DNA from: Bradyrhizobium sp. Arg816
GTDB taxonomy: Bacteria > Pseudomonadota > Alphaproteobacteria > Rhizobiales > Xanthobacteraceae
Direction of reading: 5' to 3'
Length of the DNA stretch: 64,000 nt
NCBI RefSeq assembly: GCF_029989365.1
Contig: NZ_JAPRAQ010000012.1
Span: forward strand, 1 to 64,000
Position numbers and translations under genes: made by a program. Under the pieces are notes generated by a model. The model did not search any database, was not told the DNA's origin, and saw only the letters and a program-made list of their open reading frames with translations. Of the stretch, positions 23,313 to 32,286 are shown piece by piece (within the stretch, counting starts at the first letter, position 1; each line of letters begins with the position of its first letter).

Positions 23313-24269
23313 TCAACCCGGTGTTCGCTGCTTGCTGCTGTTCGATGATGGGCCGGCTGAGGCTTGCCGTTCCTTCGCTTCGTAATATTCAGCCGAGAAC
23401 TTGATGGACCATCGCGCGAAGAACGAACGCAATTCCTGAGTGGGCTTCTCGACGCCGAGATGCTCTGCGACATGCGCCTCGCGCAACCACCGCACCGCCG
23501 ACGTGAGGCCGGCAATGCGCTCGAGCCTCTCAACCGCCGCGGTCCCGGCGATCTCTGCCTGCCGATAGCGAAGGCCGACCTTTCTGATCAGATGCGCGCG
23601 CTTGATGATGTCGTAACCCCTGAAGATGAGCCGAACGAGCGGGTGCTTTCTGGCCTGCGGCCAAGCTGCCGGATAGACCGGTAGCACCAGAAGCTTGCTC
23701 TTCGCGATGACCGTAGCGAGCGGATGCAGGAGTTGCATCCAGGCTGGCCAGGACGTGACCTTGGCAAACAATACCGCATGCATCGCCGTTGCCGCCGCGA
23801 AAGAGATCGGCAGCCAAAGCACCGCGCACAGGATCACGAGCAATGCGGCGTTCGGCGTGAGATGTCGGCATGTTCTGAACACCCATGCCATGCCGCCCTC
23901 AAAGGCATCATGCACCGCTTGCTCGAACGCCCGATAGCTGATCTTCCGCCGCAACCACAACCAGTTTCGGCGAATCGATCTGACCCACTGTCGACGCTTC
24001 GCCGCGGATAGGGGAAGCAAGCGCACCGCGCCATGGATGACAGTCATGATGACATCGCCGACAACCCTGGCCGCGAACAGCGGAAGCCAGACGATCTGCA
24101 TTGCAAAAGGGAAGGCGTAGTCAAGCATCCGCATCAAGATCGAAAGAACGAAACGCAGGATCTTGTTCGTGGCGAGCGCGACAACAACAAGCGGGATGAT
24201 GATCACGTCGTCGAGCGCACCGCGGAAGCGGCTTTCCTCGGTCCATGCCGGGTGACGACCATCGGTCAC
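23313..24269 (-). CDS. Hypothetical membrane protein (about 318 aa)
   Basis: Hydrophobic segments at about 20-40 (DDVIIIPLVVVALATNKILR), 48-75 (LDYAFPFAMQIVWLPLFAAR), 140-165 (LTPNAALLVILCAVLWLPIS) and a re-entrant stretch near 175. The second half is basic and helical (RLIFRGYDIIKRAHLIRKVG, EAHVAEHLGVEKPTQELRSF). No family is recognised. The C-terminal 20 residues (SAGPSSNSSKQRTPG) run toward the tRNA-Gln scar, so the present stop may not be the ancestral one. Confidence 0.65.
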   Translation of the reverse strand: MTDGRHPAWTEESRFRGALDDVIIIPLVVVALATNKILRFVLSILMRMLDYAFPFAMQIVWLPLFAARVVGDVIMTVIHGAVRLLPLSAAKRRQWVRSIRRNWLWLRRKISYRAFEQAVHDAFEGGMAWVFRTCRHLTPNAALLVILCAVLWLPISFAAATAMHAVLFAKVTSWPAWMQLLHPLATVIAKSKLLVLPVYPAAWPQARKHPLVRLIFRGYDIIKRAHLIRKVGLRYRQAEIAGTAAVERLERIAGLTSAVRWLREAHVAEHLGVEKPTQELRSFFARWSIKFSAEYYEAKERQASAGPSSNSSKQRTPG

Positions 24270-24539
24270 GGTGCACCGTCCGGGCTGAGTGCCGGCTCAG
24301 ATTAGCACATTGCAAGCTCGAGGGGACCAGTCGTTAGGCGGCGGCGAGCACTCCGCATAAGGGGCCGGTTCGCATGACCCGCGTTAACCCTGTCTTTGAT
24401 CTTGTCCCGTGGCCGCGTCGGCTGGTTCAGTTCTGCCGCCAAGCCGCCTTATTGGATGTCTGCAATTGGTCTCCGATTTACGGGAGCTTATTTTCGGCAG
24501 GCCTTGAACGAGCGTCTCGTTCGGGAAGCGTGAAATCAG

Positions 24540-25007
24540 ATGAAAGCGGCTCTCATCCTCGTTGGCTTCAGTACACTCGCGGTGATGGAGCTTGAGACCG
24601 CGCCGCGCATGACAAAGCCCGTGAACGCGCCGCCCGTTCAGGCGACCGTCGGATTGCTCGCCTCAGGCGATACGCTGACGACGGCAGATCGGCTCGGGAC
24701 CCCGCACATGCACATGCAATTTGAAGCGCCTCCGCAGCCGGTCTCCTTGAGCGAACCGATGCCTCCGCCGGATCAAACAGCGACTGTCGCGCCAGAGCCT
24801 TTGAAGATCATCGCGCCACACCAGCGCACCGCAAGCGGGAGAAAATTCGCGGTTATGCTGCCCAGACCTCGGCCCGTGCAGGGAACGTCCAAGGCAATTG
24901 TGAATGCCAAGCGCGCCAAGCCAGTCGCGGAGGTCAAGCCCTGCCGGTCAGGTGTCTTCGATGGCCTGTTCAAGGCATTGAACCTGTCAGCGGGCTGTCA
25001 GAGCTAG
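24540..25007 (+). CDS. Hypothetical exported Pro-rich protein
   Basis: 155 aa. MKAALILVGFSTLAVMELET is a short signal-like N-terminus. The body is proline-rich (PPQPVSLSEPMPPPDQTATV) with a C-terminal ending VKPCRSGVFDGLFKALNLSA then GCQS, carrying two Cys that may form a disulphide. Small proteins with this G-x-F-x-x-L-F-x-A-L-N tail are frequent in Bradyrhizobium (recalled); function unknown. Convergent with the hydrolase at 25055. Confidence 0.55.
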   Translation: MKAALILVGFSTLAVMELETAPRMTKPVNAPPVQATVGLLASGDTLTTADRLGTPHMHMQFEAPPQPVSLSEPMPPPDQTATVAPEPLKIIAPHQRTASGRKFAVMLPRPRPVQGTSKAIVNAKRAKPVAEVKPCRSGVFDGLFKALNLSAGCQS

Positions 25008-25054
25008 CTCTAAGATCCCTCTGCATCGGCGATATCGTTTCCGCCACGCCGGGT

Positions 25055-26047
25055 TCACGCGGCCACGGTATCAATTGAGCGGCGGATCACCTGGCGCACC
25101 TCCGCATTCGACAGGAACAGGTCGTGGTTGATGACGCCCCAGCCTGCCTCGGACGCATCGACCACGCGCACCCCGAGCCCTTCGATGGCGGTCTTCTCGG
25201 CAGCGCCGACCCGTGTCATCCCGCCAGCGATCTGCCCCGACAACGCCAGCGCGCGGTCGTTCGTTGCGGCGATGACGGTGATCTTGCGCGAAAGCGGACC
25301 GATGCGGCTGATCGACGACGAGAACACGTCCATGTCGATATCAGGCGCGGCAAACACCACGGCCCCGATCTTGCCCGCAACGGCGTCACCGGATCGCGCA
25401 TAGAGCTGGCGCAGGCTTTCGAGCGTCAGCATGGTTCCCATGCTGTGCGCGACGATGTGGACGCGGCCGGCGCTTGAACTCGTCACGACAGACTGCAGCA
25501 CGCGTTCGAAGCCATCGCGGGACCACATTGCGCTGTCGCGGTCATAGGCGTAGTCGAACAGTCCGGCTTTCGAGGGCCAGGAGAATACCATCGTCTGGCC
25601 GCGGAACCTGATGCCATCGGAGAGATGCGCGGCATCGAGCGCAGCTGTCTCGAACGTCTGCTTGAAACCGTGCACGTAGATGAGAACGTCTGGTCCGCCG
25701 CCGGCCTGCGCGACAAGACTGCCGACATCGCCCGATACCGGCTCGACCCCATCAAGGCGCCAATCGTCAAGTCCGGCTGCAGCCAGAGAGAAACGGCTGT
25801 CACCAGGCGCCACAAGCTTCGCTCGTGCGACGGTCATCGTAGAAGCCCGCTCCGGCCCGAACCACGGCTTCGCGCGGGCGCCGCTCACTGGCTTGCGCGT
25901 GGTTACGACGAGCAGCGTAGGGTCGACCGAGAGCGATGAAGCGTCGTAGCGTGCGCCGGTAGCACCCAGGCTGGCGCATCCGCCCAGCGCGACAACGCAG
26001 GCCGAGGACGCAAGCCCGCCAAGGAGCGCGCGGCGGGACGCAATCAC
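25055..26047 (-). CDS. DUF900-type alpha/beta hydrolase, lipoprotein-like
   Basis: About 330 aa from GTG 26047 (VIASRRALLGGLASSACVVA then LGGCASLGA): a Tat-like double-Arg start and a lipobox LGGC, so probably a lipid-anchored exported enzyme. The core has DVLIYVHGFKQTFETAALDA (oxyanion region), VHIVAHSMGTMLTLESLRQL with nucleophile Ser in HSMG, AAPDIDMDVF for the acid, and a C-terminal NHDLFLSN for the His. Substrate unknown (esterase/lipase). A longer frame to 26257 would include sequence antisense to the tRNA-Gln scar and is rejected. Confidence 0.8.
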   Translation of the reverse strand: MIASRRALLGGLASSACVVALGGCASLGATGARYDASSLSVDPTLLVVTTRKPVSGARAKPWFGPERASTMTVARAKLVAPGDSRFSLAAAGLDDWRLDGVEPVSGDVGSLVAQAGGGPDVLIYVHGFKQTFETAALDAAHLSDGIRFRGQTMVFSWPSKAGLFDYAYDRDSAMWSRDGFERVLQSVVTSSSAGRVHIVAHSMGTMLTLESLRQLYARSGDAVAGKIGAVVFAAPDIDMDVFSSSISRIGPLSRKITVIAATNDRALALSGQIAGGMTRVGAAEKTAIEGLGVRVVDASEAGWGVINHDLFLSNAEVRQVIRRSIDTVAA

Positions 26048-26296
26048 TTCGTGTTGCACTAAACGTTGGATGATCACGCAGAACCTTTGGGAACTGCCCC
26101 CTGGAGGAGCCCGCCCCCTGCGCGCGTTCCTGAATGATGATGGCGGCGAGAATAAGGGCGGGGCGCGCCGCGCCGCTTGTTCCAAATGCGGATTGAAACA
26201 GTCGAACATCGAACAGGTCTTGGTTCCGCCATTCGGAGGTTGGATCCCTCCCGCCACAGCCAGGTCGCGCCTGGCTGCCGGCCGGCTGCGGCGAAC
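26048..26296. other. Intergenic region with tRNA-Gln scar copy C
   Basis: No gene. It holds the scar (26216-26262) and about 40 upstream bases matching the flank of copy A (both carry TTCCAAATGCG). Confidence 0.5.
26216..26262 (+). tRNA. tRNA-Gln 3' end, scar copy C
   Basis: GGTCTTGGTTCCGCC, CATTC, T-arm GGAGG-TTGGATC-CCTCC, acceptor 3' strand CGCCACA, then G-CCA. The T-loop (TTGGATC) and acceptor have point changes, so this is the most decayed copy. Its upstream flank (26178-26215) matches 18467-18499. Confidence 0.6.
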
Positions 26297-27547
26297 TCAG
26301 GACTTCGTGGGGCTGCGGACCGCCACGCCGGGATCGATCGTCTGCGACGGTAGGCGGCGTTCGGCGGGGCGCGCGACCAGCAGATACAGGACCAGAGCGA
26401 GTAGCGACGTTGCCGCCATCACTGCGGTCATCGACAACGCGGTCCGCCCGTCGAAGCGAAGTGCGACCAGCCCGCTCGATATTGCGCCGGCGGTCAGCTG
26501 AATGCTTCCGGCGGCGGCGCTGACGGCGCCCGCGATCTCCGGGAGACGCTGCATCGTCGCGCTCATCACGTTCGGCACGCTGAACCCGAAGCCGAGTGCG
26601 ACCGCCATCAGCAGCGCAACCACGAGTGACGTGGGCATCCACCCGGCCAACGTCATCGCGAGCAGGGCGGTGCTGGCGGCGGCCGACAGCGTCAGCCCGG
26701 TTGTGAGCATGCGGGCGGATTCTACGCCGCGCCGGCCGAGCTGGCCGTCGAGAAAGGCGCCGACCATGACGGCCCCCGAGCATGCGCTGAAGATCAGGCC
26801 GTATTGCTCGGGGCGCAGTCCGACGGCGCCGACGAAGAACAGTGAGGCGCCGGTGACGTAGGCAAACACGGTCGCGCCGCCCGCGGCGCCGACCAGGATG
26901 AAAGGCAACGACACCGGATGCGTCAGCACCTGGCGGTAGCTGTCGATGACCGCCGAAAGCCCCAGGCGGCCGGAGCGGTCGGTCGTCGCGGTCTCCGCGA
27001 AGCGAAACATCACCACGACCAGCAGCATGAGACCGATCCCCGCCTGGGCGGCATAGATCGATCGCCAGCCGGCGATTGCCAGCAGGGCGGCGCCGGCCGT
27101 CGGTGCGATCACGGTCGCGACGTTGACCGTGACCATGACGTTGGCGATCTTGCCTCGCGCGGCGTTGCCGTCGAAGAGATCGCGAATGATCGCAAAGGTC
27201 GTTGCGGTGCCGGCGGCGCCGATGCCCTGGACGAAGCGACCCAGCAACAGAACCGGCAGCGAGGACGCTTTCGCGCAGGCAAGGCTTGCGGCGACGAACA
27301 ATACGAGGCCGAATGCCAGAATCGGCTTGCGGCCCAGGCGGTCGGAGATCGGTCCGTAGATCAGCGGCGCGGTGGCGAGGCTGAGCATGAAGGCGCTCAT
27401 GGTCAGCCCGACATCCGACGCGCTCGCGTCGAGCGTCGCGCCGGTTGCTGCCAGCGCCGGCAGGTTGATGTCGATGCCGGAATAGGGCACGGCCGCCAGA
27501 AAACCGAGCAGCAGCGTGAAGGCGAAGGATGCGGGGTCGATTTGCAT
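26297..27547 (-). CDS. MFS transporter of the Bcr/CflA drug-exporter type
   Basis: 416 aa from ATG 27547. About twelve membrane segments. The loop 2-3 signature is GPISDRLGRKPILAFGLVLF, and LLLGRFVQGIGAAGTATTFA is TM4 with the R-x-x-Q-G-x-G motif of DHA1 antiporters. It should export small hydrophobic compounds in exchange for protons. The glycosyltransferase at 27631 is 84 bases upstream on the same strand, making a plausible glycosylate-and-export pair. The longer in-frame stretch to 28012 overlaps the glycosyltransferase and is rejected. Confidence 0.88.
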   Translation of the reverse strand: MQIDPASFAFTLLLGFLAAVPYSGIDINLPALAATGATLDASASDVGLTMSAFMLSLATAPLIYGPISDRLGRKPILAFGLVLFVAASLACAKASSLPVLLLGRFVQGIGAAGTATTFAIIRDLFDGNAARGKIANVMVTVNVATVIAPTAGAALLAIAGWRSIYAAQAGIGLMLLVVVMFRFAETATTDRSGRLGLSAVIDSYRQVLTHPVSLPFILVGAAGGATVFAYVTGASLFFVGAVGLRPEQYGLIFSACSGAVMVGAFLDGQLGRRGVESARMLTTGLTLSAAASTALLAMTLAGWMPTSLVVALLMAVALGFGFSVPNVMSATMQRLPEIAGAVSAAAGSIQLTAGAISSGLVALRFDGRTALSMTAVMAATSLLALVLYLLVARPAERRLPSQTIDPGVAVRSPTKS

Positions 27548-27630
27548 GACGGATATCCGATTCCGGCTTGGTCGATGTGCATGAGGTGATGGAGGCGCGG
27601 TCGCCCGCCCTCCATCGTCGCGTTTGGCGA

Positions 27631-28977
27631 TTACGCGCGCCGTTCGGCGCGCCGCCCCCGGGTTGCCGCCATCGCTCCGGTGTGCGAGCTCTCGTCGGCC
27701 ACGAGCTCGCCGATGACCCGGAGGATTTCGGCCCGCGTGTCGATCCCGGCAAATTCGTCCGCGATCTGCGAGGCTCGCGACTGGAAGCGGGATTGATCGA
27801 GCACCGTCCGCACTGCGTCGCGCAACGCCTTCGGTGTCGGCTCGTTGGTCGCGAGGTTGATGCCGACCCCGGACCATGCGACCCGCGCGTTGACGTCGGC
27901 CTTGTCTTCGGTCAGCCCCGCGGTGACCAGCGGGATGCCGAAGCTCATGGCCTGGTTGACGCTGCCGTAGCCGCCATTGGTGACGAGCACGTCGACGTTC
28001 GGCAGCAGCCACTCGAACGGCAGATAGCTGGCGATGCGCGCGTTCGACGGGATCTTGCCGGGGATGGTGTCAATCGGGCGGCCGCCTGCCGTCACGATCA
28101 CCAGGATGTCCTCCTCGTCCGCGAGGGCCGCCAGCGTCGGGGCAACCAGCAGATTGAAATTGTGATTGGCCACCGTTCCCTGCGTCACCAGAACGACCTT
28201 GCGCGATCCGTCGAGCTCTTCGGCCCAGGGCGGCGGCGGGACCTGGTTGGCGATGATCGGTGGGGTGCCGACGAAATGCACTGAGGGCGGAATCTCGCGA
28301 GGAAATTCGAAGCTTGGCACCGACAATTGCAGATAGGCATCCCCGAGAGCGACCACGGAATGGAAGAGCGGCATCGCGATCGGTCCGACCCCAAGAGACT
28401 TCAACGCCCGGTTCAGGCGCATTGACACCGGCTGATCGACTGCCGCATCAAAGTCCCGCGCCATGGCCGCATAGTGATCGCGCTCCTCGTCGGTCTTTGC
28501 CGGGGGCAGGCCGAGGAAATTCGGCGCGCCGTCCTCGCGCGCCCAATGCAGAAACGAGGTCCCGCAGAGCGCGATGGGAGGCCGCTGCGAGCGCGGTCCG
28601 AGCAGCATCGGCAGTACACCGAACAGCATGTCGTCGGCGACAATGATGTCGGCGGGGAATTGCCGCAGGATTTGCAGCAGCCCCTGGTGCTGGGCCGGAA
28701 TGGCGTCGACGAAGATGCGCTCGCAGGCAACACGGAACCACTCCAATCCCGGCGGGATGGTCTTGAGTTCGGGGAACCGCGAGAAGACGTCGTTCGGATC
28801 AAAGTCCGCGTCCTCGGGAAGGGGAAAAAACTTCACGCCGCTGGCTTCGACGCGGGCACGAAAGGCGGTGCCCGTCAGGAAGGCGATCTCGTGGCCATCG
28901 CCACGCAGGATTTGCGTGATCGCCAGCATCGGATTGAGATGACCCGTCGCAGGTGTCGAAGCGATAAGAATCTTCAT
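27631..28977 (-). CDS. MGT/UGT-type glycosyltransferase (GT1)
   Basis: 448 aa from ATG 28977 (GAGG 9 bases before). N-terminus MKILIASTPATGHLNPMLAI has the GHLNP acceptor-side motif. C-terminal donor side: VVLVTQGTVANHNFNLLVAP, ARIASYLPFEWLLPNVDVLV, TNGGYGSVNQAMSFGIPLVT, the last being the GG.GS...A...G.P signature that binds UDP/TDP-sugar. Such enzymes glycosylate small phenolics, macrolides or lipids. Upstream, 222 bases away, lies a vir-box-like site in the region shared with the diheme cytochrome. Confidence 0.9.
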   Translation of the reverse strand: MKILIASTPATGHLNPMLAITQILRGDGHEIAFLTGTAFRARVEASGVKFFPLPEDADFDPNDVFSRFPELKTIPPGLEWFRVACERIFVDAIPAQHQGLLQILRQFPADIIVADDMLFGVLPMLLGPRSQRPPIALCGTSFLHWAREDGAPNFLGLPPAKTDEERDHYAAMARDFDAAVDQPVSMRLNRALKSLGVGPIAMPLFHSVVALGDAYLQLSVPSFEFPREIPPSVHFVGTPPIIANQVPPPPWAEELDGSRKVVLVTQGTVANHNFNLLVAPTLAALADEEDILVIVTAGGRPIDTIPGKIPSNARIASYLPFEWLLPNVDVLVTNGGYGSVNQAMSFGIPLVTAGLTEDKADVNARVAWSGVGINLATNEPTPKALRDAVRTVLDQSRFQSRASQIADEFAGIDTRAEILRVIGELVADESSHTGAMAATRGRRAERRA

Positions 28978-29380
28978 GTGAGTTGACCTCTTGATGATCG
29001 ATGCACGGTCGCCCCCGGGGCGTCCGGTCGAGTGAGAGGCAATTGAAGTGATCGCCGTTACGCCACGGCTTCCGGCGGCAATAAAAATGGTTACGGCGGC
29101 AACGCATCGTGGCGCTGCCAAGGCCAGGCAAAAGGCCAGGCAAAAAGGCTCGGTGCAAAAACCGGTGACATCCCGCCGGAAGCCGATAGCTGGCACAGGA
29201 TTACAATTGTAACGCGAGCGGCGGGCGATGAAACGGCACGGAAACACCGCGCTGCTAACCCGGCAGACCTCCGCATGGCACACCTTCGCAGATATTGGAG
29301 CGTTGGCGTCGGCCGAAAGTGATTTTTGACGATTCGGATGTCGCGCGGCATCGGTCGCGCCCAATTCATTGAGGACTGGC
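28978..29380. promoter_or_regulatory. Divergent promoter region with a vir-box-like palindrome
   Basis: 400 bases between the glycosyltransferase and the cytochrome. It contains TTACAATTGTAACGCG at 29201-29216. No gene is recognised. Confidence 0.5.
29201..29217. promoter_or_regulatory. vir-box-like site 1
   Basis: TTACAATTGTAACGCGA. Its first 12 bases form a perfect palindrome (TTACAATTGTAA). TACAATTGTAAC matches 11 of 12 positions of the Agrobacterium vir box TNCAATTGAAAY. It lies 165 bases before the diheme cytochrome ATG. Confidence 0.5.
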
Positions 29381-30331
29381 ATGGAAAATATTGTCGCCCT
29401 GATTGCGATGGTTGCGTTCATCGCGTTTCTGGCCTGGCTGGGCGTTCGCGCCTCCCGGACGAAATCTGCCCTGGCGAAGTGGAGCGGCATGGTGCTGACG
29501 GCCATGCTGGCCGTCTCGGTGTTCGGCGTCGCCGCTTTGACCGCGGTCGGTATCGTGCGGCAACGCGCCCGTTCCGCACCGGTCCCGGATGTGAGGATCG
29601 AGGCGACACCGGACCAGATTGACCGGGGCAGGGCCGTGGCCGACGGCTTTTGCGCCGCATGTCACTCGCAGACGGGGACGCTGACCGGCGGCGGCGACGT
29701 CGCCAAGGATCTCCCGATTCCCGTCGGCTCGTTCGTGCCGGCCAATCTCACGCCCGCCGGCGTCTTGAAGAATTGGTCGGATGGCGAGATCTTTCGTGCC
29801 ATTCGCAATGGGCTCGATGCGAGGGGGCGCTGGCTGGCGATTATGTCCTTCACCAATGCCGGCCGGCTCAGTGACGACGACACCAAGGCGGTGATCGCCT
29901 ATGTCCGCAGCCTGCCCGCGAGCGGTGCGCAGACCCCGGATCCGCCGGATCGCTTCAGCCTGCTGGGCATCGTGATGCTGGGCGCGGGATTGTTGCCGGA
30001 TGCGAAGCCCGTCTTCACCGGCGTGATCACCGCGCCGCCGAAGGCGCCGACGGCGCTCTATGGCAAGTACCTGCTGTCCTACCAGGATTGCCGCGAATGC
30101 CACGGCAGGGATCTCGGCGGCGGCGTGCCGGGACAATTGCCGCCGCTCGGACCGGACCTCGGTATCGTCAAGAACTGGAGCCTTGCGCAGTTCGTCGACA
30201 CCATGCGCTCAGGCGTTGATCCGAGCGGGCATCGGCTCGGTGAGCAAATGCCGTGGCGGCCGATCGGGCGGATGGATGACGACGATCTCGCCGCGATCTA
30301 CCAGTACCTGATGGCTCTGCCGGGCTCCTGA
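29381..30331 (+). CDS. Diheme cytochrome c, membrane anchored
   Basis: 316 aa from ATG 29381 (GAGG, 7 bases before). Two N-terminal hydrophobic segments (IVALIAMVAFIAFLAWLGVR, MVLTAMLAVSVFGVAALTAV) are followed by two c-type heme domains: GFCAACHSQ (heme 1) and CRECHGRDLGGG (heme 2). Methionines such as MSFTNAG and EQMPWRPIGRMDD are candidate axial ligands. The layout resembles the cytochrome subunits of periplasmic dehydrogenases (alcohol, aldehyde or gluconate type), but no catalytic subunit is adjacent. The VirG-like regulator follows 358 bases downstream. Confidence 0.88.
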   Translation: MENIVALIAMVAFIAFLAWLGVRASRTKSALAKWSGMVLTAMLAVSVFGVAALTAVGIVRQRARSAPVPDVRIEATPDQIDRGRAVADGFCAACHSQTGTLTGGGDVAKDLPIPVGSFVPANLTPAGVLKNWSDGEIFRAIRNGLDARGRWLAIMSFTNAGRLSDDDTKAVIAYVRSLPASGAQTPDPPDRFSLLGIVMLGAGLLPDAKPVFTGVITAPPKAPTALYGKYLLSYQDCRECHGRDLGGGVPGQLPPLGPDLGIVKNWSLAQFVDTMRSGVDPSGHRLGEQMPWRPIGRMDDDDLAAIYQYLMALPGS

Positions 30332-30689
30332 TGATTGCGCGAAGCCCGCAGACGATCGCGCCCGGCGTGGCGGGCAACAGTTTGCGCAGCCGATCGCAGT
30401 CGCTGAACGACAGCGCAGGCCGCAGACTTGCTATCGCCCAAAAGTAGCAAACACTGGGATCACAATTATTCACGTATGCGACATCCGGCGGAATTAGCCG
30501 CAGAAATACCCTGTTGCGGCGTCATCACCGGATCATGGACAGACTCAGTGTGTGCCGATGGCTTCGGATACCCCATTCTATTTTGAGCGATTCCAATTCG
30601 GACGAGATCATTTCCCCACAGCCGGACGTTGACGTTCGCAATTCTTAAGTACAGCTCAGTTGGCGGACGGCGAATTTTGAGAGTACGGA
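30332..30689. other. Intergenic region upstream of the VirG-like regulator
   Basis: No gene. AT-richer than its surroundings near 30560-30660. A weak CACAATTATT at 30471-30480 resembles half a vir box. Confidence 0.35.
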
Positions 30690-31415
30690 ATGCTTGCAGA
30701 TATTGGCCACATCGTCGTCGTCGATGACGATCCGACGTTAAGGCAAATGGTGATCAAATATCTCGAGGAGCACAACATCCCGACAAGGGCGGCCTCCAAC
30801 AGATCGGAATTGAACCACTATCTCGATGGCAGCCAGCCGAGCCTGATCATCCTCGATCTTCGGCTTGGTCAGGATGACGGTCTGGACCTGTTGAGGGAAA
30901 TCCGTTCGCATTCCGACGTGCCGGTCATCATCACGACGGGCCATCGCCCCGACGAGATCGATCGCATCGTCGGGCTCGAGCTCGGTGCCGACGACTACAT
31001 CATCAAGCCGTTCTCGTTGCGCGAACTGCTGGCGCGCGTCCGCGCGGTGTTGCGGCGGCAGGAGATGGGACGGGCCGCGCGTGCCCGCGATCCCGAGCGC
31101 GGGGGCTATCGCTTCAGCGGCTGGAAGCTCGAACGCCGCAGCCGAAAGCTGACCGATCCCGACGAAGCGCCGGTGCCGTTGAGCAAGGGAGAATATGCGC
31201 TGCTGCTGGCCTTTCTCGAGGCGCCGCAGCGTCCCCTGACCCGCGAGCATCTGCTGCAGGCGACCCGTATCCATGAGGATATTTTCGATCGCAGCATCGA
31301 CGTCCAGGTGCTGCGGCTGCGACGCAAGCTGGAGACCGATCCGAGCGCGCCGCGCGTCATCCAGACCGAGCGCGGCGTCGGCTATGTCTTCGCGGTGCCG
31401 GTCGATCCGTTCTAG
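30690..31415 (+). CDS. OmpR/VirG-like response regulator
   Basis: 241 aa. Receiver: VVVDDDP (9-15), Asp56 in LIILDLRLG, switch Thr in VIITTGHR and Lys in DYIIKPF. Winged helix of the OmpR type at about 135-235 (SKGEYALLLAFLEAPQRPLT, REHLLQATR, DRSIDVQVLRLRRKLETDP, GVGYVFA). The receiver and spacing resemble Agrobacterium VirG, which activates vir genes in response to plant phenolics. The VirA-like kinase at 33315 would be its partner. vir-box-like sites at 29201, 31429 and 35909 are its candidate targets. Confidence 0.85.
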   Translation: MLADIGHIVVVDDDPTLRQMVIKYLEEHNIPTRAASNRSELNHYLDGSQPSLIILDLRLGQDDGLDLLREIRSHSDVPVIITTGHRPDEIDRIVGLELGADDYIIKPFSLRELLARVRAVLRRQEMGRAARARDPERGGYRFSGWKLERRSRKLTDPDEAPVPLSKGEYALLLAFLEAPQRPLTREHLLQATRIHEDIFDRSIDVQVLRLRRKLETDPSAPRVIQTERGVGYVFAVPVDPF

Positions 31416-31428
31416 AGGAGATTGGAAA

Positions 31429-31443
31429 TTGCAATTGTAGCCG
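31429..31443. promoter_or_regulatory. vir-box-like site 2
   Basis: TTGCAATTGTAGCCG, matching 10 of 12 positions of TNCAATTGAAAY. It lies 14 bases after the VirG-like stop and 79 bases before the DUF1127 gene. Confidence 0.4.
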
Positions 31444-31521
31444 TTTTGCCGTTGACCGTGACCTCAGCGTAACAGCGGGCCGCCAGATTGCCTCCCACCA
31501 ACATCATGTGGGAGACTTACG

Positions 31522-32136
31522 ATGAAGAAGCATTCTCTCGGCGTGAGCCGCGTTGCCTTGCCGGGTAACATGGGGCTCGACGGGGCGAACTGGGTCGCAC
31601 GCTCGGATAGTCGCGGCATGGTCAGTCTCCGTGCGATTGCCGCGGGTCATTCCTTGCCCGACATCGGTTCGCCTTCGGTCGCGCCGCCGGCCGCGCAAGA
31701 CCAACCTGCCACCACATTCTGGTGGGCCGTCTTCGCGTCCGTGATGGAAGGCTTTGCCCTCTACGGCGCCGCATTGCATCCGACCGCCGCCGTGCCGGTT
31801 CAGGCGATGCTGGATGCTGTGCGCGAGTCGCGGCCGCCTTCGGCGGATCGCACGCCGCCCGCGCCGGCGAAGAGCGATGGCGCCGGCGACAGTGGGAATA
31901 TCGTCCTGTTCGATCGGGTCCCGCCGCGCGATGCACGACCCGCGCGCAGCTGGCTGCACGCGCTCGGTGCGGCTCTCGGGACTGTGATGGCCCTGCCGGC
32001 ACACTGGCGCCGGGAATGGGAAATCAGAAGGGCCGTCGCAGGGCTGATGGAATTCGACGATCGGACCTTGCGGGACATCGGGATCAACGGCCGATCGGAA
32101 GTCGAGCGGGTGGTGAGGTACTGTCGTGATTGCTGA
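31522..32136 (+). CDS. DUF1127-domain protein
   Basis: 204 aa. The last 45 residues are a DUF1127 domain: WRREWEIRRAVAGLMEFDDR then TLRDIGINGRSEVERVVRYC, the L..L.D..L.DIG..R pattern. DUF1127 proteins in Agrobacterium bind RNA or help phosphate and stress adaptation. The first 150 residues are unusual: an Ala/Pro-rich region with one hydrophobic stretch (TTFWWAVFASVMEGFALYGA). Small DUF1127 proteins are usually 40-70 aa, so this is a long version with a probable membrane segment. It follows the VirG-like gene and vir-box-like site 2. Confidence 0.75.
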   Translation: MKKHSLGVSRVALPGNMGLDGANWVARSDSRGMVSLRAIAAGHSLPDIGSPSVAPPAAQDQPATTFWWAVFASVMEGFALYGAALHPTAAVPVQAMLDAVRESRPPSADRTPPAPAKSDGAGDSGNIVLFDRVPPRDARPARSWLHALGAALGTVMALPAHWRREWEIRRAVAGLMEFDDRTLRDIGINGRSEVERVVRYCRDC

Positions 32137-32286
32137 CGCGATTTGCATGGCCCTGGTGGGGCTGGACTTCTGTCGAGCTGCGAGCCGGTCGATCATGTCG
32201 ATTGACGTCAAGGCTGGCTCTTCCGATCTCGCACCGCCAAGCCGACCACCACCCTCGGGACCTCATCCAGCTTCGATCAAAACTCC

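Noticed and set aside
24473..24484. TGCAATTGGTCT as another vir box
   Set aside because: The CAATTG core is common in the window (many copies inside genes), and this one lacks the GTAACGCGA tail seen in sites 1 and 3.
26048..26257. N-terminal extension of the alpha/beta hydrolase
   Set aside because: It reads through antisense tRNA-Gln sequence and lacks homology; the signal/lipobox starts later at 26047.
27548..28012. Extension of the MFS gene to 28012
   Set aside because: Overlaps the glycosyltransferase and has shadow composition; a normal MFS start is at 27547.
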